Below are positions 16,011-25,726 of a stretch of DNA of 64,000 nucleotides, piece after piece. The notes under the pieces are model-generated. The model was not told the DNA's origin, made no database searches, and saw only the letters and a program-made list of their open reading frames with translations. Both the position numbers and the translations under genes were made by a program. The DNA comes from Flagellimonas hymeniacidonis (GTDB taxonomy: Bacteria > Bacteroidota > Bacteroidia > Flavobacteriales > Flavobacteriaceae): NCBI RefSeq assembly GCF_008040165.1, contig NZ_VRUR01000002.1:806001-870000 (forward strand), in the 5' to 3' direction. Each line of letters begins with the position of its first letter. Within the stretch, counting starts at the first letter, position 1.

Positions 16011-18410
16011 TTAAAATTTGAAATTGTAGGTTACTGCGGGAATAATCCCAAAAATAGATGTTCGAAGTGCTTGGTTTCTACCTGTGTCTTCGTCTTCCCT
16101 AAAATTTATGGAAGCAGCATTCTTCCTATTGTATGCATTATAAATACTGAAAACCCACTCAGATTTTACTTTTTTGCGACTATTTCGTTTTGGTTTTAAT
16201 GTTGCTGAAATATCCAATCTATGAAAATCTGGTAAGCGTTCCTCATTTCTAAGTCCGAAAAAAGGAACCGTAAGGCCTTGAAATTCAAACTGACCTAAGG
16301 GATAATTGGTCGGCTGCCCGGTTTGGAACACAAAGTTTGCATTAAAATTCCATTTCTCATTTAAATCATAGCTCCCAAATACTGCTATATCATGTGTTTT
16401 ATCATAAGGTGTATTATACCACTCCCCAAAATTGATCCCTGTTTCCCTATTGGACCTCCCATCATCAGCAGAGGAAACTCTTCCAGGGGTACGCTGTTCC
16501 GATTTGGAAAGGGTATAGGCCAGCCAACCTTTTAATCGCCCCTCGTTTTTCCGCAATAAAAACTCCAAGCCATAAGCTCTGGCTTCACCATTTAGAATAA
16601 CCTGTTCTATGGCATTGTTTGCAATAAGGTCCGCGCCATCTATATAATCAATTCTATTATCAATGTCCTTATAGAATACCTCTGTCTCTAAAGAAAATTC
16701 CCCCTCATTTATATTTTGAAAATAGCCTACCGCATATTGATCTAACAATTGGGGTTCAATAAACGGACCGCTTGGGGTCCATACATCTAATGGAGTAGGA
16801 GAGTTGGTGTTGGATAATAGGTGCAAATATTGTGCTAGTCGTGTGTAACTTGCCTTTATGGATCTTTTCCCATTAAAATTATAGGAAAGAGAAAATCTTG
16901 GTTCTAAATTGGTAAACTTTTCCAAACTTCCACCTCTGCCTGGATTTATGGTGTCGATTGGGGTTCCTTCTCTATAAATAAGCAAAAAGGGATCAAAGAA
17001 AACTGGGTCATCATTTTCGTAGACAAAAAATTCATCTTGTCCAAGCCTATTAAAATGACTTACTCGTAGTCCATAATTAATGCTCAGTCTTTCTGTAACC
17101 TTTTGCTCCACATCAACATATGCAGCAGTTTCGTTGGCGTATTTTTTGGTTAACTGATCCTCAACAATTCCGGAATCTGGCCTATTGGGAATTATTTTAC
17201 CGGGATTGAATACGTAGTAAATATTATTTAGGCCATAGTTTAATTGAAACGAATCGTTGATATAGTGTTTAAGGTCATATTTAAGGTTAAAATTCTGAAT
17301 GCCGGAGTCCCATTCAAAACCAACAAAATCAAGTTCTAAACCATAGGAATAATCAGAATAGATTACCGATAGATTTGAAAAGAGTTTGTCCGAAAACAAA
17401 TGATTCCATCTAAAATTTCCAACAGCATTGCCATAGGTGTTCACAAAACTATCGCTAATACTAAAGAGGTCTCGACCAAAATAACCAGAGAGAAAAATAT
17501 TGTTTCTATCGTTGATTTTATGATTGATTTTCGTGTTGAGGTCAAAAAAGTAGGCCTTATTGTCTACATCAAATAATGGTAAAAACAGATGTGCGTATGA
17601 AGCTCTTCCACCCACCAAAAAGGCAGTTTTATCCTTTGTAATGGGGCCTTCTACAAGTAACCGACTGGCCACGGCCCCAATACCCCCATTCACTTTTAAT
17701 TCTTTGCTGTTTCCTTCTTTTTGAAATATTTCCAGCACAGATGAGACCCTACCACCATATCTGGCAGGAATTCCTCCCTTGAATAATTTAACATCCTTTA
17801 TAGCATCGGGATTAAAAACCGAAAAGAAGCCAAACAAATGAGAAGAGTTGAATATTGTGGCTTCATCCAGTAAGATTAGGTTTTGGTCTGCCGCGCCACC
17901 TCTAACATTAAAGCCTGAGGAGGCTTCGCCAGCGTTGGTTACACCGGGGAGTAGAAGCAACGATTTTATAACATCTGCTTCCCCAAGTACCACCGGAATC
18001 TGTTTTATAGTCTGAACAGCCAGCGTATTGACGCTCATTTGTGGTCTTCGTATGTCTATTCGTTCCGAATCATCAGTTACCACAACCTCTTCTAATTGTT
18101 CCGCTTTCTCAAGAAGATTAAAATCCTTTTTTATGCTTGAATTTAAGGTGATGGTTTCTCGGATATCTTGAAAGCCCAAATAGCTTACCACTACATTGTA
18201 GCTTCCTTCGGGTAATGTAATGGAATAGAAACCATATTCATTGGTGGTCACGCCAGTTTTTAAACTTGGAAAGGCAATGGTTACGCCAATTAGGGTTTCA
18301 TTACTGCTTGCCTCGGAAATGGTGCCGCTTAGGGTGTATTTTTGTTGAGCATGTAAAAAAAAGCATTCGAGGATCAATAAAAAAGAAAGTAGAATTTGCC
18401 TTTTTGACAT
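16011..18410 (-). CDS. TonB-dependent receptor with carboxypeptidase-regulatory-like domain
   Basis: The 799-residue outer membrane protein has a signal peptide (ending near HAQQ) and an N-terminal CarboxypepD_reg-like domain (about 24-105: YTLSGTISEASSNETLIGV, YLGFQDI). The plug domain (about 120-230) contains GFNVRGGAADQNLILLDEA, and the C-terminal barrel ends in a Phe-terminated strand (AVTYNFKF). It precedes the DUF4249 gene by 4 bases, a standard two-gene uptake unit in Bacteroidota. Substrate is not predictable from the sequence. The upstream 173 bases to the isocitrate dehydrogenase stop contain only AT-rich DNA. Confidence 0.94.
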   Translation of the reverse strand: MSKRQILLSFLLILECFFLHAQQKYTLSGTISEASSNETLIGVTIAFPSLKTGVTTNEYGFYSITLPEGSYNVVVSYLGFQDIRETITLNSSIKKDFNLLEKAEQLEEVVVTDDSERIDIRRPQMSVNTLAVQTIKQIPVVLGEADVIKSLLLLPGVTNAGEASSGFNVRGGAADQNLILLDEATIFNSSHLFGFFSVFNPDAIKDVKLFKGGIPARYGGRVSSVLEIFQKEGNSKELKVNGGIGAVASRLLVEGPITKDKTAFLVGGRASYAHLFLPLFDVDNKAYFFDLNTKINHKINDRNNIFLSGYFGRDLFSISDSFVNTYGNAVGNFRWNHLFSDKLFSNLSVIYSDYSYGLELDFVGFEWDSGIQNFNLKYDLKHYINDSFQLNYGLNNIYYVFNPGKIIPNRPDSGIVEDQLTKKYANETAAYVDVEQKVTERLSINYGLRVSHFNRLGQDEFFVYENDDPVFFDPFLLIYREGTPIDTINPGRGGSLEKFTNLEPRFSLSYNFNGKRSIKASYTRLAQYLHLLSNTNSPTPLDVWTPSGPFIEPQLLDQYAVGYFQNINEGEFSLETEVFYKDIDNRIDYIDGADLIANNAIEQVILNGEARAYGLEFLLRKNEGRLKGWLAYTLSKSEQRTPGRVSSADDGRSNRETGINFGEWYNTPYDKTHDIAVFGSYDLNEKWNFNANFVFQTGQPTNYPLGQFEFQGLTVPFFGLRNEERLPDFHRLDISATLKPKRNSRKKVKSEWVFSIYNAYNRKNAASINFREDEDTGRNQALRTSIFGIIPAVTYNFKF

Positions 18411-18583
18411 GTATTATGATTTCTTATAATTACTTAAACCTCATCGCATACTACTGAAGTATTATGGGACGAGGAAAGTCAATTTGCTTCTAAACCATTT
18501 TGATTTAAGCCTAATGTTCTAAAATAGACAATTATCAAACCAAAAAAAACGGTTTAACAGATTCTTAATCTAACAAAAAACAA

Positions 18584-20806
<2,223 letters not shown>

Positions 20807-20829
20807 CTAATGTTTTTATTTAAGCGGAG

Positions 20830-20837
20830 CAAATATA
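20830..20837 (-). promoter_or_regulatory. Predicted -7 promoter element for icd
   Basis: The minus strand reads TATATTTG (plus strand CAAATATA), 23 bases upstream of the icd ATG. It fits TAnnTTTG. Confidence 0.55.
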
Positions 20838-20903
20838 CAATTTATGGCTGTGGCTATACTAAGGGATTTTGCTAAAAAAAGGGACGTTTTTTTGAAGTAA
20901 TAT

Positions 20904-20947
20904 AAAAAACAAAAGCCATATCTATGTGTGAACATTGATATGGCTTT
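20904..20947 (-). terminator. Orphan leftward rho-independent terminator
   Basis: On the minus strand AAAGCCATATC pairs perfectly with GATATGGCTTT (11 bp, 14-base loop) and is followed by TTTTGTTTTTT. The nearest recognised leftward gene, rplS, already has its own terminator 440 bases upstream. This one should therefore end a separate short transcript. Confidence 0.75.
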
Positions 20948-20967
20948 CTGAAAAGAGCTAAAAGATT

Positions 20968-21066
20968 TTATTCTGCGTTGCCGCAAAATTGCAACCATTG
21001 ATTGCATCCGTTGCTCCTTTGACGTTTACTCAACACCATGTTTTTAATTTTACAACTAAACACCAT
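20968..21066 (-). CDS. Candidate small ORF, 32 codons, before an orphan terminator
   Basis: On the minus strand an ATG at 21066 opens a 32-codon frame ending TAA at 20968. The peptide begins MVFSCKIKNM, is basic in the middle (SKRQRS), and has three cysteines and two glutamines flanking a tryptophan (CNQWLQFC). A second in-frame ATG lies at codon 10. The stop codon is 20 bases before a strong terminator, which is what a short mRNA or small RNA gene would look like. I do not recognise the peptide, and chance ORFs of this size are common. The alternative is a non-coding RNA. Confidence 0.25.
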   Translation of the reverse strand: MVFSCKIKNMVLSKRQRSNGCNQWLQFCGNAE

Positions 21067-21385
21067 CATGCAAAGTGTCCTAATAGTTTCCTAAATCTTA
21101 TCAAAACGGGAAATTGCTCTCCTGTCCGCAAATAAAATTTACTATTTCTCTTTAAGGTCCGCCGAGGCTTCCCAAAATTTGAAATTCCTTTTGTGATCAG
21201 TAGTGTTACCAATTAAAAGGGAAACATCAGTATTTAAAGAACGTCAACTTTAAATTAGAAACAAGCTTTTGATATAATCTCTTTCTTATTTCTCCTACTA
21301 AAGTATAATAAAGTTGCAGAATTCCAAATTCTGTAATGGATTAAAAATCAACAACGTATGAACCGTGGTTATTAACAATTGTTCA

Positions 21386-21415
21386 TAAAAAAAGCACCTA
21401 TTAATAGGTGCTTTT
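21386..21415 (-). terminator. Rho-independent terminator of rplS
   Basis: A perfect 26-base palindrome (AAAAGCACCTATT and its complement) is followed on the minus strand by a T run. It begins 22 bases after the rplS stop codon. Confidence 0.9.
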
Positions 21416-21436
21416 AATTTGTATATGCGATTAGGT

Positions 21437-21787
21437 TTATCCCCTAATCTCTTTAATACGTGCTTTTTTACCGGTAAGTCCTCTAAAATAGAAGATTCTA
21501 GATCTACGTACTTTACCTTTTTTGTTTACTTCAACTCTTTGCAGTGCAGGCATGTTGATTGGAAAAATTCTTTCCACTCCAACGGTACCAGACATTTTTC
21601 TGATAGTAAAAGTTTCTGTTGCACCAGTTCCTCTTCTCTGGATTACAACTCCTTTAAAGAACTGTGTACGTGTTTTTTCACCTTCCTTAATTTCATAGTA
21701 TACCGTGATGGTATCACCAGATGAAAATTTTGGAAAATCTTTTTTTGGAACAAATTCGTCTTCAACAAATTTTATTAAGGATTCCAT
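21437..21787 (-). CDS. rplS: 50S ribosomal protein L19
   Basis: The 116-residue product begins MESLIKFVEDEF and has the L19 signature: FSSGDTITVYYEIKEGEKTR, FKGVVIQRRG, TFTIRKMSGTVGVERIFPI, and a basic C-terminal KVRRSRIFYFRGLTGKKARIKE region. L19 sits at the interface of the ribosomal subunits. The frame is open further upstream by 13 codons, but ATG 21787 matches the family's N-terminus. A leftward terminator follows. It is downstream of trmD on the same strand but separated by a small membrane-protein gene and its own promoter element. Confidence 0.96.
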   Translation of the reverse strand: MESLIKFVEDEFVPKKDFPKFSSGDTITVYYEIKEGEKTRTQFFKGVVIQRRGTGATETFTIRKMSGTVGVERIFPINMPALQRVEVNKKGKVRRSRIFYFRGLTGKKARIKEIRG

Positions 21788-21856
21788 GTTATGCTTTTTT
21801 ATACGTTTAACAAGATTAACTTTCACGAGTTTCGTCAGAGGTTAATTTTGAGATTG

Positions 21857-21864
21857 CAAAAATA
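21857..21864 (-). promoter_or_regulatory. Predicted -7 promoter element for rplS
   Basis: The minus strand reads TATTTTTG (plus CAAAAATA), about 69 bases before the rplS ATG. It suggests rplS has its own promoter separate from trmD. Confidence 0.45.
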
Positions 21865-21913
21865 ATGCAATATTTAGAAATGACAAGGTATTTTTCGCTT
21901 TTTGAAAGGCACG

Positions 21914-22237
21914 TTAACCAGCAGACAATCTTTTGACGTGCTTTACTGCAAATAAAAGAAGTCCCAAAGCAAAAAGAATATATGGTATGGCTCCTAAAAT
22001 ACTGATGATTTTGGTAGCCTGGACTAGGGACTCTGCGCCATTATACGCTGCAATTTTATTCCATATAATGCTGCCCACAGAAAAAAGCAAGGTCAAAATA
22101 CTCGCGACCAACATTAAAATGGAAGCACTATTCTTTCGCTTAATTACAATAATAATACACGCAGCAATTACTGCTAAATGGGCAAATCCATTTATCAAGC
22201 CACTTATTATAAAATGTATGTATTGATTGGTTTCCAT
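21914..22237 (-). CDS. Small integral membrane protein downstream of trmD
   Basis: The 107-residue protein has about three transmembrane segments (roughly residues 7-32, 37-60 and 77-98). Short polar links lie between them (KRKNSA and NKIAAYNGAESLVQATK), and the C-terminus is basic. I do not recognise a family. Its ATG begins 1 base after the trmD stop codon, so it is almost certainly co-transcribed and perhaps translationally coupled with trmD. No function can be inferred beyond residence in the inner membrane. Confidence 0.75.
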   Translation of the reverse strand: METNQYIHFIISGLINGFAHLAVIAACIIIVIKRKNSASILMLVASILTLLFSVGSIIWNKIAAYNGAESLVQATKIISILGAIPYILFALGLLLFAVKHVKRLSAG

Positions 22238-22238
22238 A

Positions 22239-22913
22239 TTATTCCAATAAATCTGGTCTTAGTTTAGTAGTTCGTTCCATGGCTTGTTCCTCCCGCCATT
22301 TTTCTATTTTAGGAAAATCCCCGGTCAATAAGATATCCGGTACTTCTGTGCCTTTATAGTTTGATGGTCTGGTGTACACTGGAGGAGCCAATAAATTATC
22401 TTGAAAGGTATCCGTTAGTGCAGAAGTCTCATCATTTAAAACTCCAGGAAGCAATCTAATTATGGAATCGCACAAGACTGCTGCAGCCAATTCACCACCA
22501 GATAGCACATAATCTCCTATAGAGATTTCTCTAGTAACAAACAGATCACGCACCCGTTGGTCGACTCCTTTATAATGACCGCATAGGATAATCAGATTTT
22601 TTTTAAGCGAAATTTCATTGGCTACTCCTTGATTTAAGGTGCTTCCATCTGGGGTCATATAGATGACCTCATCATAATCCCGTTCTTCTTTTAGTTTGGA
22701 GATGCATTTATCTATAGGTTCTATCATCAAGACCATACCGGCCCCACCACCAAATTGATAATCATCAACTTGTTTGTAATTTCCTATTGAATAGTCCCTG
22801 AGGTTGTGAAAATGCACTTCTACCAATCCTTTTTCAATGGCTCGCTTTAATATGGAGGCCTCAAAAGGACTTTTTAATAATTCTGGTAAAACTGTAATAA
22901 TATCTATCCGCAT
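22239..22913 (-). CDS. trmD: tRNA (guanine-N1-)-methyltransferase
   Basis: TrmD methylates G37 next to the anticodon of tRNAs with G36 and prevents +1 frameshifting. The 224-residue SPOUT-fold protein shows the trefoil-knot motifs: [24 protein letters not shown] and [14 protein letters not shown], and a C-terminal helical domain ending [10 protein letters not shown]. It starts [12 protein letters not shown], as is usual. A promoter-like element lies 20 bases upstream. It is followed without a gap by a small membrane-protein gene and then rplS, so the common trmD-rplS association is kept with one insertion. Confidence 0.97.
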   Translation of the reverse strand: MRIDIITVLPELLKSPFEASILKRAIEKGLVEVHFHNLRDYSIGNYKQVDDYQFGGGAGMVLMIEPIDKCISKLKEERDYDEVIYMTPDGSTLNQGVANEISLKKNLIILCGHYKGVDQRVRDLFVTREISIGDYVLSGGELAAAVLCDSIIRLLPGVLNDETSALTDTFQDNLLAPPVYTRPSNYKGTEVPDILLTGDFPKIEKWREEQAMERTTKLRPDLLE

Positions 22914-22932
22914 GTCCTGTAAAGAAAGTGGT

Positions 22933-22940
22933 CAAAGATA
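22933..22940 (-). promoter_or_regulatory. Predicted -7 promoter element for trmD
   Basis: The minus strand reads TATCTTTG (plus CAAAGATA), 19 bases before the trmD ATG and just after the stop of the upstream GNAT gene. It fits TAnnTTTG. Confidence 0.55.
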
Positions 22941-22944
22941 GCGG

Positions 22945-23394
22945 TTATTTGGCTTGATTATGAGTCCAAAAATAATGCAAGTAGGCTTCATCCTTTTCCC
23001 AGCCCAATCGTTCATATAGTTTTTGAGCGGGATTGTCCACAGCTGTTTCCAATGCCAATCCTTTATATCCCTTTTTTTTACAGAAGTCTTTTGCGTGATT
23101 CAGCAAAGCTTCGCCAACGCCTTTTTTTCGAAATTCTGGTAAAACGAATAAATCGTTTAAAATATAAAATGGTTGTAAGGATACAGAGGAGAAGGTTTTG
23201 TACAGCTGTGTAAATCCGCAAGCATTGCCATTTTCTAGCGCCAGAAATACTACGTTTTCCTTATTTGTAAAGCGTTCTTTTAAAAAGGAACGTGCTGCAT
23301 CTAAATTTGATTCTTGCTCATAAAAGACCCTGTACTCATCAAATAGGGGTGCTATAAGTTCTAAATCTGATATGGTGGCTTTTTTAATTTCCAT
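22945..23394 (-). CDS. GNAT family N-acetyltransferase
   Basis: The 149-residue protein has the GNAT fold: an N-terminal strand-helix (MEIKKATISDLELIAPLFDEY), motif A with the acetyl-CoA loop (LFVLPEFRKKGVGEALL), and the C-terminal NPAQKLYERLGWEKD segment. GNAT enzymes transfer acetyl groups to amines. The substrate cannot be told. It lies between the envelope protein gene at 23433 and trmD on the same strand. A terminator hairpin precedes it and a promoter-like element for trmD follows. Confidence 0.9.
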   Translation of the reverse strand: MEIKKATISDLELIAPLFDEYRVFYEQESNLDAARSFLKERFTNKENVVFLALENGNACGFTQLYKTFSSVSLQPFYILNDLFVLPEFRKKGVGEALLNHAKDFCKKKGYKGLALETAVDNPAQKLYERLGWEKDEAYLHYFWTHNQAK

Positions 23395-23407
23395 GCCAAA
23401 ATCTAAA

Positions 23408-23428
23408 AACTCCCTTTAAAAGGGAGCT
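23408..23428 (-). terminator. Leftward rho-independent terminator
   Basis: CTCCCTT and AAGGGAG form a 7-bp stem around a TAA loop. On the minus strand a TTTTT run follows. It lies directly after the coiled-coil membrane protein gene. Confidence 0.75.
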
Positions 23429-23432
23429 TTTA

Positions 23433-24038
23433 TTATTTTTTGCTTTTGTTCAACTCATCTTGAAGTTGACGGCTTATTTTTTGCTCTCGCTCCAAAGCTC
23501 TTCTTCTATGGTCTTCAAATTCCTTTTCTACATCAGCCAATGCAGTTTTGGCCTGATGTGTTAAAAAGTTGCTATTTCTAAACCTATATATAAAGAAAAG
23601 TAAAAACAACAATAACCCTAAAATGATTGACCAAAGGATTAGTTTATAGGTTCCCTTGCTTACCATAGCGCCAAAAAAGGACATGCTATCTTTTTCTGAA
23701 GTAACAGTGGTAAGGTTGTTTGTGGTTTCGGATAACTTTGTATTAAGTTCTTCAATCTTGGCGTTGTTCCCTTCTATAGTGGCCGATAAGTCCTTTATAG
23801 TCGCGCGAGCATTATTGATAGAATCGAAGATGTTGCCTTTAATTCTGTTTAAATCAACTAAACGGACAACTTCATATCGAATACCATTGGCCCTATAATT
23901 ACCGGACTTCCTTTCCAGTTCTTTAAATTGCCCAACTAGGGTTTCATCGTTTTTGGAATCAGCGTTTTGTTCTTGTGCTGTGAGCGAAAAGCAAAATGTC
24001 AGTAATGCAATGGTAAATAGTGTTCGTAAACATTTCAT
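23433..24038 (-). CDS. Exported coiled-coil protein with a central membrane helix
   Basis: The 201-residue protein starts at ATG 24038 with a signal peptide (MKCLRTLFTIALLTFCFSLTAQ). A predicted coiled coil covers about residues 65-115 (repeated Leu/Ile with Asn, Glu and Lys). One transmembrane helix lies near 128-150 (LILWSIILGLLLFLLFFIY), and a second charged helix runs to the C-terminus (KEFEDHRRRALEREQKIS). I recall related proteins near trmD being labelled 'tRNA (guanine-N1)-methyltransferase', which this sequence does not support: it lacks every SPOUT motif. Function unknown. A TTG two codons upstream is also in frame; ATG is preferred. Confidence 0.8.
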   Translation of the reverse strand: MKCLRTLFTIALLTFCFSLTAQEQNADSKNDETLVGQFKELERKSGNYRANGIRYEVVRLVDLNRIKGNIFDSINNARATIKDLSATIEGNNAKIEELNTKLSETTNNLTTVTSEKDSMSFFGAMVSKGTYKLILWSIILGLLLFLLFFIYRFRNSNFLTHQAKTALADVEKEFEDHRRRALEREQKISRQLQDELNKSKK

Positions 24039-24148
24039 GGTCAATATTCGTATTTAATTTAGATTAAGGGTAGGGCGAAATTACACCAATAAACTAAAAA
24101 TCAAAAGAAAAACCTTTACTGTAAGCAAAAGTGCTTGAAAATTTTATA

Positions 24149-25597
24149 CTAATAATAAGTATAGCGTCTTACTTTGGCAATATATTTAGCTAGTCTTATT
24201 ACCTGATGGGAATAGCCATACTCATTATCGTACCAAATATAGAGCACAATGCTTTTTCCATCTGCGGAGACCAAAGTAGCCTTACTATCATAAATGGATG
24301 GGGCAGAAGCCCCTACAATATCCGATGAGACCAGTTCATTGCTGAGGGAGTATTGTATTTGTTCAACCAAATCACCTTCAAGCGCATACTTCTTTAAAAT
24401 AGTATTGATACTTTCTTTGGAGGTTTTATTTTTTACTTCAAGGTTTAATATGGCCAATGATCCATTTGGAACGGGTACACGAATGGCATTGGATGTTAAT
24501 TTCCCTTTTAGTGATGGCAATGCTTTTGCAACTGCTGCCCCGGCTCCAGTTTCCGTAATCACCATATTCAATGCTGCAGCACGACCTCTTCTATATTTGC
24601 TGTGCATATTGTCCACTAAATTTTGATCATTGGTATAGGCATGTATCGTTTCTAAATGTCCTTTTTTTATACCCAAGGAATCCTCAATCACTTTTAGAAT
24701 TGGGGTTATGGCATTGGTGGTGCAAGATGCAGCGGAATAAATTTTGGTCTTCTCTGGGTCAAATTCGCTATGATTTACCCCATGAACAATATTTGGGACT
24801 TCTTTTCCAGGTGCTGTTAATAGCACTTTACTGGCTCCTTTTGCTTCCAAATGTCTTGATAGGGCAGCTTTATCCCTAAAAGCTCCTGTGTTGTCAATAA
24901 TTAACGCATTGTAAATACCGTATTTGGTATAATCGATATCTTCTGGCTTGCTGGCATTTATAAAAGTGACTGTAGTGCCGTTGATGATGAGTGCCTGGTT
25001 CTTTGCATCAACATCCACTGTGCCCATAAATTGTCCGTGCACAGAATCTGTCTTGAGCAAAGCAGCTCTTTTTTCCAATATCTCTTCACTTGCCTCCCCT
25101 CTAACAACAACAGCTCTTAATCTAAGTTGGCTACCTCTTCCGGTTTTGGCCATGAGCTCCCTTGCAACTAACCTTCCAATTCTACCAAAACCATAAAGCA
25201 CTACATCCTTTGGTTTGATTTCTTTTGTGGACTGCGCGTCTTTTAGTTTTTCTAAAACAAATGCCTTTACGTTAAGATGATTGTTGTCATCCGAATGATA
25301 TTCATACGTTAACTTTCCAATATCCAATTTGGCAGGTGGCAAGCTGATATCATTGATTGCTCTGAGAATTTCAACGGAATCAAAAATGGAAATAGGCTTT
25401 TGAACAAATTCCCCAGCATATTCATGTAGGTTGATGATGTCGCTTACATTCTTATCAATGATTTGGTTTTTAAAGAGCACCACCTCAATGGCTTTGTCAT
25501 ACCACAGATCACTTATTATTTTAATGAATTCTGTAGTTGCTTTTCTACGATCTGCCTGGAACGCAAGTTCTTTTTCGTAAGACTTAATATCGCTCAT
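24149..25597 (-). CDS. Glyceraldehyde-3-phosphate dehydrogenase, long form
   Basis: The 482-residue protein has a complete GAPDH catalytic unit: Rossmann motif GFGRIGRLVARELM near residue 135, the active-site Cys in SAASCTTN near 289, and GHLETIHAYT after it. Ahead of this lies a 125-residue extension (ending near TKEIKPKDVV) that ordinary 330-340-residue GAPDHs lack. It oxidises glyceraldehyde 3-phosphate in glycolysis or the reverse reaction in gluconeogenesis. Long-form GAPDHs are known in Bacteroidota beside a short one, so this may be the gluconeogenic or NADP-using enzyme, which is inference. It is monocistronic, with a promoter-like element 34 bases upstream. Confidence 0.92.
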   Translation of the reverse strand: MSDIKSYEKELAFQADRRKATTEFIKIISDLWYDKAIEVVLFKNQIIDKNVSDIINLHEYAGEFVQKPISIFDSVEILRAINDISLPPAKLDIGKLTYEYHSDDNNHLNVKAFVLEKLKDAQSTKEIKPKDVVLYGFGRIGRLVARELMAKTGRGSQLRLRAVVVRGEASEEILEKRAALLKTDSVHGQFMGTVDVDAKNQALIINGTTVTFINASKPEDIDYTKYGIYNALIIDNTGAFRDKAALSRHLEAKGASKVLLTAPGKEVPNIVHGVNHSEFDPEKTKIYSAASCTTNAITPILKVIEDSLGIKKGHLETIHAYTNDQNLVDNMHSKYRRGRAAALNMVITETGAGAAVAKALPSLKGKLTSNAIRVPVPNGSLAILNLEVKNKTSKESINTILKKYALEGDLVEQIQYSLSNELVSSDIVGASAPSIYDSKATLVSADGKSIVLYIWYDNEYGYSHQVIRLAKYIAKVRRYTYY

Positions 25598-25631
25598 AGA
25601 TGATGGTTGAGTTGTTGTTTTTAATTTTCGG

Positions 25632-25639
25632 CAAAATTA
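25632..25639 (-). promoter_or_regulatory. Predicted -7 promoter element for the GAPDH gene
   Basis: The minus strand reads TAATTTTG (plus CAAAATTA), 34 bases before the ATG. It fits TAnnTTTG. Confidence 0.55.
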
Positions 25640-25675
25640 TATATTTCAAACGTTTTCGTAAAGGATTTTCTAAAT

Positions 25676-25707
25676 AAAAATAGCACCCTGATCAGGGTGC
25701 TATTTTT
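25676..25707 (-). terminator. Rho-independent terminator of the DegP-type protease gene
   Basis: A perfect inverted repeat (AAAAATAGCACCCTG and its complement, with a short loop) is flanked by A- and T-runs. It begins 19 bases after the protease stop codon and could also stop rightward transcripts. Confidence 0.9.
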
Positions 25708-25726
25708 TACTCTTTTACGTTACTAT

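Larger units (their letters stand above)
20807..21436. other. 630-base region without a recognised gene
   Basis: This is the longest gap in the window. From left to right (+ coordinates) it holds the icd promoter element, a leftward hairpin terminator (20904-20947), a possible 32-codon ORF on the minus strand (20968-21066), about 300 bases of AT-rich DNA in which I see nothing, and the rplS terminator (21386-21415). I looked for tRNA, tmRNA, RNase P and SRP RNA signatures on both strands and found none. Confidence 0.7.

Noticed and set aside
20816..21007. A 63-codon minus-strand frame in the long gap
   Set aside because: It reads straight through the strong terminator hairpin and has no start signal. 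The frame of the 32-codon ORF nearby fits the hairpin position better.
20948..21385. tRNA, tmRNA, RNase P or SRP RNA in the long gap
   Set aside because: No CCA-type acceptor stem, no GAGGAAAGTCC-type core and no SRP loop motif was seen on either strand.
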